Source: a virus. From it: DNA of 31,306 bases. Under the pieces are notes generated by a model. That model was not told where the DNA came from. It did not search any database and saw only the letters and a program-made list of their open reading frames with translations. Where the stretch lies: IMG/VR virus record IMGVR_UViG_3300049216_000612, positions 1 to 31,306 of that record. One strand, given 5' to 3'. The position numbers and the translations under genes were made by a program. This document shows positions 22,733-31,006 of the stretch, piece after piece; the first letter of the stretch is position 1; the number at the start of each line of letters is the position of its first letter.

Positions 22733-25291
22733 ATGCCGACCATTGGACAATTGCCGCCGGCAAATTCGGTGGCCGATACGGATATGCTGCCGATTTTTCA
22801 AAATGAGGAGACGCTGGCGGCAACCCGCGCGCAGGTGCTGGCCGGCTATCAGCCGGCGCTCAGCGTGCCGCAGAATACCCTGCTCGGCGGTATCGGCCCC
22901 GGCACCGCCGCGCCCGCGCCGATCGCCATCGGCGCCAATCTCGCGCTGAACGGGTCCACACTCTCCGCCAGCGCCGCGCCGTTCAACATCGCCGCGCTGC
23001 CGGCCGGCGTGATCCCAGGTGGCGGCGATATCGTGCCGCTCGGCCAGAGCGGTAATAATGTCGGCGTCGCCTACGCCAATTTCATGGCCGGCATGGGCGG
23101 TGTCGCCGGCCTGCCAGGCGGCGCCCTGACGGCCCAGGCGAGCGCCGGAACCGCCACCCGGACAATGGCGGCGCTGGCGATGAACGCCGTGTCGATCGAG
23201 GATTTCGGCGCCGCCGGCGACGGCGTCACCGATGACAGTGCCGCATTGCTCGCCGCCATCGCCTCCGGCAACCCGGTCCGCTTCGGCGCCAAAACCTACG
23301 CCATCGCCGGCGAATGCGACATCGCCGGCGCCGCCTGCACGCTGCTCGGCGTGCCGGGTCTCACCGTGCTGACGCGCAGCGCGCAATCCAGGTCCGGCAC
23401 ATCCTCCCCCGCCGCCTGGATAAGTTTTTCAGCCGCCACGCTGTTCATCGACGGTATTATTTTCGACGCCAATGCGAGCATCACCAGCAATACCAGCACC
23501 GTCGCGGTGCAGGCGGCCTGCGCGAAATCACTAATCTTCCGCAGTGTCTTTCGCAACGCCAAGGGGACGAGTAACGGCTCCGGTCTCACCTTCGCCGCCA
23601 GCGATCCGGCGATCACCCAGCACCATGTGGATGATTGCGAATTCTACGGCAACGCGGCGCATGGGGTGAACATCGCGGCGACCGACGCGCTCAGCATCAC
23701 CAATTGCCGCGCGCATGACAATGGCGGCAACGGCATCAACGGCAATAGCGCGGACCCCGCCTTCATCCTCAAGATTCGCAACCTGCATGTCGTCGGCAAT
23801 ACGTGCTGGAACAATGTCTGCGGCATACTGGTCGGCAATTTCAACACGACGAATCGAAACAACGACATCATCTATGGCAACACCAACCCGGACGTTCTGG
23901 GCGCGCTGATCGCCTCGAATAATTGCTATTCGAACGGCAATTATGGCATTTATATTTCCGGCCGCAACGTTCTCGTCAGCGGCAATCTCTGCGCCAATAA
24001 CAGCACGGTGTTTTCCGGTGGCGCCGGCATTCTTTGCGATACCGGCTACTGCAAGGTCACCGGCAACATGGTCACCGGCGCATCCGCCTTCGGCATCGAT
24101 TGCGGCGGCTCGATCTATACGGAGGTGGCGGATAACTACATCAACGGCGCGCTGGTCGGCCTGAACATCGGCGGCGGTCTGAACTGCATGGCGCGCGGCA
24201 ATTTCATCCAGGATTGCACGGGCGTCGGAATCCAGGTGCAGAACATTGAATCCGACGGGATCGGCGATGATTTCAACCTGGCCTGCTTCAATCTCTCGAT
24301 CGTCGGGAACTGGATCAATTACGGCGGTTCGGCACTCGGGATCATGATCCGCGACGCGCCGCAAAATCTGGTGGTCATTGAAAATATCCTTCTGGCGCAG
24401 CCTAGCGCCAGCGCCACCAACGCGATCTCCGCCTATACCGACAGGCTCCTGCTGCGCGATAATCTGCTCGATTACATCACGCGCTGGGCGGTCAACCCGT
24501 CTTTTGTAAATGGTGTCTACACGCTGGTCGTGCCGGATATCGCGGATGTCGTCAGCGTCTCGCAATCCAGCGCGCCGATCGCCAGCATCGTCACCGCGCA
24601 GGGGGCGGCGACGGTTGGCCAGATCCTGTTCTGCAAGGTGATCAATGGCGGTAGCGGCTATAGCAGCGCCTCGGTCAATTTTACCGGCACCGGCAGCGGC
24701 GCCGCCGGGACCGTCTGGCTGTCCGGCGGAACGGTGCTCGGCATCCAGATGACCTCGTTCGGCGCGGGCTATGGTCCCGGCACCACCGCCACCATCACCG
24801 GCACGGGCAGCGGCGCCACCTGCACCGCGCAGGTCGGCCTGCCGGTCTGGCAGGACCACGCCTTGACCGTCGATTGCCTGTGCAGCGTCACCTTCGCGGC
24901 GGCGGGAAGCTCCCCGGCGCAGAATAACTGGACCGGCGCCCCGATCACGATTCCGGCCGGCGCCTCGATTGACTGGCTCGGCAATTTCGGCGGCTGGCGC
25001 GCGGCCCGCTTTACCCAAAGCGATTACGTTTCGCCGAATGGCGATGGCAGCGTCACGCTGCGCACGCAAAGCGGCGATATTTCGTTGCATCCCGCCGGTG
25101 GCGGCGCGGTGCGACTGCTTTCGGATACCGAGCCGACGGGTGCGGTGGAGCTGATCGGCCGCGGCTCGCCGTTGAATGCGGTTTCCGCGCCGCCTGGCTC
25201 GACATTCCGGAACTTGAACGGTGGCGTCGGCGCGACGCTCTGGGTGAAGCAGGCTGGTACGGGAAATTCGAATTGGGTTGCTGTTGCTTGA
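22733..25291 (+). CDS. Right-handed beta-helix tailspike (pectate-lyase-like)
   Basis: An 852-residue tail protein. Residues 1-80 are an anchor domain (PTIGQLPPANSVADTDMLPI) shared with the next fibre. VSIEDFGAAGDGVTDDSAAL at 153-172 is the classic start of pectate-lyase-like beta helices, followed by many short turns rich in Asn and Gly to about residue 600. A tandem tail (NGGSGYSSASVNFTGTGSGA, FGAGYGPGTTATITGTGSGA) and a trimeric-looking C-terminus end the protein. It probably binds or degrades a surface polysaccharide. AAGGG precedes ATG 22733. R8 follows the stop immediately. Confidence 0.88.
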   Translation: MPTIGQLPPANSVADTDMLPIFQNEETLAATRAQVLAGYQPALSVPQNTLLGGIGPGTAAPAPIAIGANLALNGSTLSASAAPFNIAALPAGVIPGGGDIVPLGQSGNNVGVAYANFMAGMGGVAGLPGGALTAQASAGTATRTMAALAMNAVSIEDFGAAGDGVTDDSAALLAAIASGNPVRFGAKTYAIAGECDIAGAACTLLGVPGLTVLTRSAQSRSGTSSPAAWISFSAATLFIDGIIFDANASITSNTSTVAVQAACAKSLIFRSVFRNAKGTSNGSGLTFAASDPAITQHHVDDCEFYGNAAHGVNIAATDALSITNCRAHDNGGNGINGNSADPAFILKIRNLHVVGNTCWNNVCGILVGNFNTTNRNNDIIYGNTNPDVLGALIASNNCYSNGNYGIYISGRNVLVSGNLCANNSTVFSGGAGILCDTGYCKVTGNMVTGASAFGIDCGGSIYTEVADNYINGALVGLNIGGGLNCMARGNFIQDCTGVGIQVQNIESDGIGDDFNLACFNLSIVGNWINYGGSALGIMIRDAPQNLVVIENILLAQPSASATNAISAYTDRLLLRDNLLDYITRWAVNPSFVNGVYTLVVPDIADVVSVSQSSAPIASIVTAQGAATVGQILFCKVINGGSGYSSASVNFTGTGSGAAGTVWLSGGTVLGIQMTSFGAGYGPGTTATITGTGSGATCTAQVGLPVWQDHALTVDCLCSVTFAAAGSSPAQNNWTGAPITIPAGASIDWLGNFGGWRAARFTQSDYVSPNGDGSVTLRTQSGDISLHPAGGGAVRLLSDTEPTGAVELIGRGSPLNAVSAPPGSTFRNLNGGVGATLWVKQAGTGNSNWVAVA

Positions 25292-25445
25292 AAGTAAGGA
25301 CTTCTTTTTTTGAAAAAAAAGAAGCAAAAAAACTTTTGCTCCTTGAGCCCGAGGCCATGTCGCCCCCGGCGGCCAACTAACAAAAGTTTTTTGCCGCTGC
25401 CCGCGGAGGGCTTCTTTTTTTCAAAAAAGAACCTCTTGCTTTCTT
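25291..25445. repeat. Palindromic intergenic element R8, with inserted mini-hairpin
   Basis: Begins at the tailspike stop. The left hairpin (25301-25324) is CTTC...GAAG. The right arm is interrupted by about 17 extra bases (25394-25410) containing CCGC-TGCCC-GCGG, absent in the other eight copies. The right hairpin has GCTTC opposite GAACC, one mismatch, as if from two copies. Confidence 0.88.
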
Positions 25446-25466
25446 CCTCTTGCAGGATTCTTGTCC

Positions 25467-27623
25467 ATGACAACCATCGCCCAACTCCCCGCCGCCGCCT
25501 CGGTCGGCCCCGCCGATCTGCTGCCGATATCGCAGGCGGGCGAAACCTATTGCGTTTCGGTGTCGGAACTCACCGCGACATTGCAGCCGCTGATCAGCAT
25601 CCCGACCGGCGAGTTGCTCGGCCGCAACAGCGCCGGCGCCGGCATGCCGGAATCGGTCGCGGTCGGCGGCGGCCTTACGCTCAGCGCCGGCACGCTGGCG
25701 GCAAACGGCGCTGACCATGCGGCGTTTCCGCTGCAGACGGCGATGTCGCTCAGCGACAATCTGGTCATCGAGTCCGGCGTGTCGCCCGGCTTGCTCGCGG
25801 TCACCGCCTTGCGTGGGCTGTTCAGCGCCGGCGGCGGCATCAGCATCGACGGCGACGGCGTCATCGCGGTCACCGAATCCGGCATTGCCGGCCCGGCCGG
25901 GCCAGCCGGCGCCGCCGGCGCGACGGGGCCGGCCGGTCCGCAGGGACCGGCCGGCCCGACCGGCCAGGGCCTGCTGCCGCCGGCGACCAATAATTCCGCG
26001 AGCACGATCGGCGGCGCCGACTATGTCGCGATCTGGCAGAATGGCGCCAATGCCTGGATTCCATACGGCCAGCTCATCGGCGGCCAGACCATCAACCAGT
26101 TGCCGGCCGCCGCGCCTGCTGCCGATAGCGACACGCTGCTGGTGGCGCAGGGTGGCAGCGACCTGCATGTGCAAAGCCTGGGTGCGCTCTGGACCTATGT
26201 GCAGGCGAAGCTGCCCAGCCTGAAGACGAATGTCGTCGAGCTGACCGCCAATACCGTGCTGGACGGCACGTCGCATAACGACCGGCTGCTGATCGCGAGC
26301 CAGCCGCTGACGCTGACCGCCAATTTCACCAATATGGGCTCCGGATTTTCCTGCACGCTGATCAATCTCAGCGCCGGCGCTGTCACGATGGGCACCGGCA
26401 TCACCTCCGGCTCGGGCGGCGCGTCGCTGCCGCCGGGCGGGTCCACGACGCTGGTCGGCATCACCTATTCCGGCGGCTCGCTGGTGTGGTGGAGCGGCAT
26501 CGTGCCAAACGCGCCGACCCTGACCATCGGCTCGATTTCCGCGCCGGCGCCGGACACGGCGTTCACGATTTCCGGCGGCATTTTTAACGACGCCCCGACC
26601 GCGCTCGATTATTCCATCGATGGCGGCGTCACCTGGGCGGCGGCGCCAAGCCCGGTGATCAGCGCCAATGCCTTCAGCTTCGTCGTGCCCGGCTTGAGCG
26701 CCGGCACCTACACAATACGGGTGCGCGACCATGCCGACCCGGCGGTGCTTGCCAGTTCCAACAGTTTCACCGTCATCGCGCCCTCGATCGCCTTCGCCGG
26801 TCTGCCGGCGAGCGTGACTCTGGGTGCGCCGCTCAGCGTCGCCGGCACGGTGTCGCCCGCCAGTGCGGCGGTCAGCCTCGGCGTGTCGGCCAGTGCCACG
26901 GTGGCGCCCTCATCCTGGGTCAACGCCACGGTCAGCGCCGGAAGTTGGACCGCGACCGTGACTCCCGGCACGAGCGGCACGATCTTTCTCTGGGCGCGGC
27001 AGACATCCGCCACGACGGTGCAGGCCATCTCCGGCGCCATCTCCGTGGTTACCGCCTCGCTCACGGTCACCGCACCCGCCACCGGCACCGCCGGAACCGC
27101 GCTCACGGCGACCGGCACCGTCTCGCCCGCCGGCGATGCGGTCAACGTTCAGCTGTCCAGCCAGAACACCGCGGCGCCGAGCACGGGCTGGACCGCCGCC
27201 GCCAACAGCGCCGGCACGTTTTCGGCCTCGCTCACACCGCCCGCAGCAGGCACTTATTATGCCTGGGCGCAGGACCCTACGACCGGGTTGGTCGCCGTAT
27301 CCGGCGCCATCACGGTCACGGCGCAGTCTTCGGTCACGTTCAGCTTCAATAACCTCGGCGGCACCAACAATGCCGGCCAGGGCGCGGTCGCGCTCAATGG
27401 CGGCATATCCCCGCCACAGAACATCGCGACCGAAATCAGCCTGTCATTGTCCAACACGGTGGCGCCGACATCCGGCTGGCAGGCGGCCAGCATCTTCAAC
27501 AACAACGAAAACTGGGCGATTTATTATTCGACGCCGGCGGCGCCCGGCAATTACTATGTCTGGGCGCAGACCGCCGCCGGCGCCAGCCTCGCCGTGTCGA
27601 GCTTCACCGTCGCGGTCGTCTGA
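25467..27623 (+). CDS. Tail fibre with collagen-like and Ig-like repeats
   Basis: A 718-residue fibre. Residues 1-75 match the tailspike anchor (TIAQLPAAASVGPADLLPIS). A collagen-like run of Gly-X-Y triplets covers residues 141-168 (GPAGPAGAAGATGPAGPQGP). A second anchor-like segment is at 208-250 (TINQLPAAAPAADSDTLLVA). Residues about 351-718 hold four Ig-like repeats, for example GTAGTALTATGTVSPAGDAV with GTYYAWAQD near each end. ATG 25467 is chosen since AGGA lies nine bases upstream; TTG 25461 is too close. It stops directly before the next start, so fibre and esterase are coupled. Confidence 0.85.
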   Translation: MTTIAQLPAAASVGPADLLPISQAGETYCVSVSELTATLQPLISIPTGELLGRNSAGAGMPESVAVGGGLTLSAGTLAANGADHAAFPLQTAMSLSDNLVIESGVSPGLLAVTALRGLFSAGGGISIDGDGVIAVTESGIAGPAGPAGAAGATGPAGPQGPAGPTGQGLLPPATNNSASTIGGADYVAIWQNGANAWIPYGQLIGGQTINQLPAAAPAADSDTLLVAQGGSDLHVQSLGALWTYVQAKLPSLKTNVVELTANTVLDGTSHNDRLLIASQPLTLTANFTNMGSGFSCTLINLSAGAVTMGTGITSGSGGASLPPGGSTTLVGITYSGGSLVWWSGIVPNAPTLTIGSISAPAPDTAFTISGGIFNDAPTALDYSIDGGVTWAAAPSPVISANAFSFVVPGLSAGTYTIRVRDHADPAVLASSNSFTVIAPSIAFAGLPASVTLGAPLSVAGTVSPASAAVSLGVSASATVAPSSWVNATVSAGSWTATVTPGTSGTIFLWARQTSATTVQAISGAISVVTASLTVTAPATGTAGTALTATGTVSPAGDAVNVQLSSQNTAAPSTGWTAAANSAGTFSASLTPPAAGTYYAWAQDPTTGLVAVSGAITVTAQSSVTFSFNNLGGTNNAGQGAVALNGGISPPQNIATEISLSLSNTVAPTSGWQAASIFNNNENWAIYYSTPAAPGNYYVWAQTAAGASLAVSSFTVAVV

Positions 27624-29762
27624 ATGACCTTTCTCTACACCGCGCTAGGCGCGCCGCTGTTGAGCGGCGCGCGGTCCCGCGCTTTGGTGGCGACCTTGCC
27701 GGCGGGCACCGCAACCACGCCGCCCGTGTTTGCCGGCCCCTACCCTTCCGCCATCTCCGGCCTGTCCGGCTGGTGGGATGCCGGGCTGCTGAACGGCATG
27801 GCGGATGTGAACGGCGCGCCGGTCGCCGCGGCCAATACCCTGGTCAGCCAGATCATCGACAAATCCGGCAACGGCGTCGCTCTATCGCCCTACCATATCG
27901 CCGCCGACACTTCGCCCGCCGTCACCTTGGCAACGACACGGCTCAACGGCTTCCTAGGCGGCGCCGGCGCGCCGGATACCAGCATCGTCACCTACGGCCC
28001 CAGCCTGGACCCTGACTGGGGCCTGGCGCATCCCGGCTTCGAGCTTGGTTCGGGCGCGGCCTGGACGCGCTATCTGGTCTGGACCCGCCCCAACCCTCGC
28101 CAGGGCACATACTACGTCAATGCCAGCGCGATCCCGCTGCTGCACGCCACCGAAGGCGGCCAGACCATCCTGCAGGCCGACAGCGCAGGCGCCAACCTGA
28201 CGCTGTTCCCCGGCACGGCAAGCCAGACCGTGCTCTCCGCCACGCTGGCGCGGCGGCATTCCCACGCCGTCATCCTGCGCCACACGCCCGGTCATGGCGT
28301 GGATGCCTGGCTGGATGGCGCCGCGGTGGCAAGCGCCGTTACCAACCCTCTGGCCGCCAGCGCCAACGGGCAGGTGCTGTTTCTGCATGACGGCAGCATC
28401 CAGGGCTCGGCGCAATGCTGGTTCCACGAGGCCGCCAACTGGGAACGCGCGCTCAGCGCCGCCGAGATCGCCACCCTCATCGCCGCCCAGGGGCGCTGGG
28501 TGCTGGGCGCCAGGCGCGGCGTCAGCCTGCTGGTCATGGGCCAGTCCAACGCCGCCTGGTTCACCAATGCCGGCGCGCCGGCCGCCATGGCGCAGGGCAT
28601 CGCCTGGTATCTGGGTGCTGCCGCCTATGCCGCCGACGCGCTGATCGCCGGCGGGGAAAATTCGCCGTCGCGCTACTCGATCATCTCCGGCCACCCGATC
28701 TCCAACTCCTCCCCGCCGCTGTTTCCGCCGGGCGCCCGCAACGGCACGTTCCTCACCAATCCCGGCGACGGCTCCGGCCCCTCGACCTGGAGTGGCGGCC
28801 CGGATTTCACCGCCCTGACCGACTACCTCACCGGCGGCGCCGCCCTCGTCTCCGCGGACGATGAAGCCGATATCGCCTTCATCGTCTGGCCCTGGAGCGA
28901 GCAGGACAGCACGATGCCTTATAGTAACAAATCGCTCTACAAGGGCACGGTCCTGCAATTGCTGGCGCTCACCCGCGGGCTGCTCGGCCGCGACGCCGCC
29001 TCGCTGCCGCTGCTCGCCTGGAACGCGATCCCCTACGAGACCAATGAAGGCGTGCAGATGGTTCGCGAATCAATCGCCGATCTGGCCGCCGATCCGGCGA
29101 ACAACATCCTCATCTTCGCCGCGCAGACCGCGGATTCCAACCCGCTCAACGCCAGCTACGACCCCAGCACCGGCCTGTTTTCCGGCGGCGACCCGCAACA
29201 CCGCGACCAGCCCGATTTGCTGCGCTATGGCCGCATCGGCGCGCTCGCAGCCGGCCGCGCCGCGATATTTAACGGGCTGAGCGACACGATTCCCGCAACC
29301 GCCCTGCCCGCTTCCGGCCTGCCGGCGCAAGGCGGCCCGCGGATCACCCATGTCTACCGCGCCTCGGCCACGAACCTCATCCTGACGATCGCACATGATT
29401 CCGGCACCGACCTGATCGTGCCCTTGCAGGCAGCGAACGGCGCCGGCTTCACGGTGATGGATGGCGGCAGCATCGCCAGCCCCGGCGCGATCATCAACGC
29501 CATCGCCGCCGCGCGGATCGACGCCACGCATCTCTCGGTGACGCTGGCTGCGCCCATGACGAATCCGTCGGCGGATATTTTGTTGTTCTATCCCTATGGC
29601 AGCAAGCAAATCGGCCGCGGCGACGCCGTCACCGACAACGCCGCTCTGCTAGCACCGCCGGCAAACTGGAACATCGCCGGCGACCTGGGTTCCGCCTGGT
29701 CGATCAACCTGCCGCTGCAGGCCACCTGCTACCCGATCATTCTTTCCGACCAACCAGACTGA
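27624..29762 (+). CDS. Tail protein with LamG-like and SGNH esterase domains
   Basis: A 712-residue protein. Residues 45-290 have a concanavalin/LamG-like beta sandwich (SAISGLSGWWDAGLL, GVDAWLDGAAV, WERALSAAEIATLIAAQ). Residues 300-550 form an SGNH/sialate O-acetylesterase-like domain: LLVMGQSNAAWF with Ser308 in GQSN, WSEQDS (424-429) in place of the usual QGESD, and DPQHRD with Asp523 and His526. A C-terminal beta domain follows. It probably removes acetyl groups from capsule or O-antigen at the tail tip. The start follows the fibre stop with no gap. Substrate is unknown. Confidence 0.87.
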   Translation: MTFLYTALGAPLLSGARSRALVATLPAGTATTPPVFAGPYPSAISGLSGWWDAGLLNGMADVNGAPVAAANTLVSQIIDKSGNGVALSPYHIAADTSPAVTLATTRLNGFLGGAGAPDTSIVTYGPSLDPDWGLAHPGFELGSGAAWTRYLVWTRPNPRQGTYYVNASAIPLLHATEGGQTILQADSAGANLTLFPGTASQTVLSATLARRHSHAVILRHTPGHGVDAWLDGAAVASAVTNPLAASANGQVLFLHDGSIQGSAQCWFHEAANWERALSAAEIATLIAAQGRWVLGARRGVSLLVMGQSNAAWFTNAGAPAAMAQGIAWYLGAAAYAADALIAGGENSPSRYSIISGHPISNSSPPLFPPGARNGTFLTNPGDGSGPSTWSGGPDFTALTDYLTGGAALVSADDEADIAFIVWPWSEQDSTMPYSNKSLYKGTVLQLLALTRGLLGRDAASLPLLAWNAIPYETNEGVQMVRESIADLAADPANNILIFAAQTADSNPLNASYDPSTGLFSGGDPQHRDQPDLLRYGRIGALAAGRAAIFNGLSDTIPATALPASGLPAQGGPRITHVYRASATNLILTIAHDSGTDLIVPLQAANGAGFTVMDGGSIASPGAIINAIAAARIDATHLSVTLAAPMTNPSADILLFYPYGSKQIGRGDAVTDNAALLAPPANWNIAGDLGSAWSINLPLQATCYPIILSDQPD

Positions 29763-29774
29763 GGGACTCGCAAT

Positions 29775-30110
29775 ATGGAGTCAGAATCGGTTTCGCTGCT
29801 GCGATCCGATGTCGCGGCGATGCGCGGCGATATCGGCAAGTCGCGGCAGGATTACGGCGTGCTCGACGCGCGCGTCGACGCGCTGGAGAACTGGCGCGAA
29901 CGCTATCTGGCGCAGGACGACCAGATCGTCGCCAAGCTGTTCACCAAGGTCGACGAGCTAACCGCGGCGCTCAGCGAGTTCCGTTCCAATCTCTCGCATC
30001 TTTCCGGCGAACGCGATGCGGAGCGGCGCGTCACCATGACCATCGTCAGCCTGCTCTCAGCACTTTGCGGCGGCCTGGCGGCGAATTTCCTGCATATTTC
30101 GGGGCACTGA
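29775..30110 (+). CDS. Coiled-coil protein with C-terminal membrane segment
   Basis: A 111-residue protein with heptad-like helices (LLRSDVAAMRGDIGKS, DARVDALENWRERYLAQDDQ, LFTKVDELTAALSEFRSNLS) and one hydrophobic segment at about 87-107 (MTIVSLLSALCGGLAANF). Such C-tail-anchored coiled coils occur in phage lysis cassettes as holin or spanin partners. GAGGG precedes the ATG. It ends one base before the endolysin start, consistent with a lysis role. The exact family is unknown. Confidence 0.65.
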   Translation: MESESVSLLRSDVAAMRGDIGKSRQDYGVLDARVDALENWRERYLAQDDQIVAKLFTKVDELTAALSEFRSNLSHLSGERDAERRVTMTIVSLLSALCGGLAANFLHISGH

Positions 30111-30111
30111 C

Positions 30112-30624
30112 TTGGACAATTTTTCGCGCTGCATCGCGTTTACTCTAGCGCAGGAAGGCGGCTATTCGAACAACGCCGCCGACCCGGGCAACTGGACCGG
30201 CGGCGCCGTCGGCCAGGGGGCTTTGCGCGGCACGAAGTTCGGCATCAGCGCCGCCGCCTATCCGGCGCTCGACATCGCCAGCCTGACCCAGGCCGATGCC
30301 GAGACGATTTATCGGCGTGATTATTGGTCTGCCGTCTTAGGCGACCAATTGCCGTTTCCCATCGCCCTGGTGGCGTTCGACGCGGCGGTGAATTCCGGCC
30401 CGCGCAAAGCGATCATCTGGCTGCAGCAGGCGGCCGGCGCGGCGGCTGACGGCGCGTTAGGACCGGCGACGCTGGCCGCGCTTCGCGCCGGCAATCCCGC
30501 CGCCATCGCGCGCGAGGCGCTGGCGCGGCGGCTGGAATTCTGCTCGCACCTGCCGGCCTGGGCGAATTTCGGGCTTGGCTGGACCAGGCGGGTTATTTGC
30601 CTGGCTTACGAAATTACGAGTTAA
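30112..30624 (+). CDS. Endolysin, GH108 muramidase
   Basis: A 170-residue cell-wall hydrolase with the GH108 (N-acetylmuramidase) motif QEGGYSNNAADPGNWTGG, where Glu15 is the catalytic acid, followed by GTKFGISAAAYPAL and the PG-binding-3 end (FDAAVNSGPRKAIIWLQQAA, DGALGPATLAALRAGNPAAI). No signal peptide is seen, so it needs a holin. It starts at TTG 30112, one base after the previous stop, with GGGG seven bases upstream. R9 follows directly. Confidence 0.93.
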   Translation: MDNFSRCIAFTLAQEGGYSNNAADPGNWTGGAVGQGALRGTKFGISAAAYPALDIASLTQADAETIYRRDYWSAVLGDQLPFPIALVAFDAAVNSGPRKAIIWLQQAAGAAADGALGPATLAALRAGNPAAIAREALARRLEFCSHLPAWANFGLGWTRRVICLAYEITS

Positions 30625-30763
30625 GGCAAGCAAGATGTTCTTTTTTAAAAAAAAGAACCAAAAAACTTTTGCTCCTTGGCCCCGAGGGGCGTCGCGCCCG
30701 GCGGCCCATTAGCAAAAGTTTTTTTGCTTCTTTTTTTTCAAAAAAAGAAGTCCTTCCTTTCTT
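30625..30763. repeat. Palindromic intergenic element R9
   Basis: Starts on the base after the endolysin stop. The left hairpin (30637-30658) is GTTC...GAAC with an all-A/T loop; the right (30726-30750) is CTTC...GAAG. Inner arms AAAAAACTTTTGC and GCAAAAGTTTTTT are intact. The centre shares GCTCCTTG and CCCGAGG with R8. Confidence 0.9.
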
Positions 30764-30786
30764 CATTTTTTCCAAAGGCACCCGTC

Positions 30787-30993
30787 ATGAACACAACCGT
30801 ATCAGCCGGCTCCGCCGCGGGCGGCGGCTCGCTCGCGATCGTCACTATCATCATCTACCTGCTGTCGCTAAAAAATATCCAGGTGCCGGACGGCGTCGCC
30901 GTCTCGATGGGCGCGCTACTGACAACGGTCTTTCACTATCTCATCGCGCTGAAAATGCTGCCGACCATCCATGATGAAACCGCAACGAAATAA
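30787..30993 (+). CDS. Holin-like two-membrane-segment protein
   Basis: A 68-residue protein with two hydrophobic segments (about 15-28, LAIVTIIIYLLSLK, and 38-57, AVSMGALLTTVFHYLIALKM) joined by a short charged turn (NIQVPDG) and a polar tail. This fits a small class II-type holin. AAAGG at 30774-30778 precedes ATG 30787; the longer frame runs through R9 and is an artefact. It follows the endolysin. It may equally be a membrane accessory protein. Confidence 0.65.
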   Translation: MNTTVSAGSAAGGGSLAIVTIIIYLLSLKNIQVPDGVAVSMGALLTTVFHYLIALKMLPTIHDETATK

Positions 30994-31006
30994 GGAGTCC
31001 TCCGCC

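Noticed and set aside
23531-25327. 598-codon minus-strand open frame
   Set aside because: It is antisense to the tailspike gene and reflects codon bias; no recognisable motifs and no ribosome binding site.
4654-30763. R1-R9 as a dispersed CRISPR array
   Set aside because: Copies lie kilobases apart between genes, are internally palindromic and have no regular spacers or cas genes.
4654-30763. R1-R9 as ordinary intrinsic terminators
   Set aside because: The stems are A/T-rich, no U-run directly follows each stem, and nine stops inside one co-directional late operon would block expression.
30676-30786. N-terminal extension of the holin-like protein and similar hydrophobic KSFLLLFFKKE-type peptides elsewhere
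   Set aside because: They come from translating the R elements; true starts with ribosome binding sites lie downstream.
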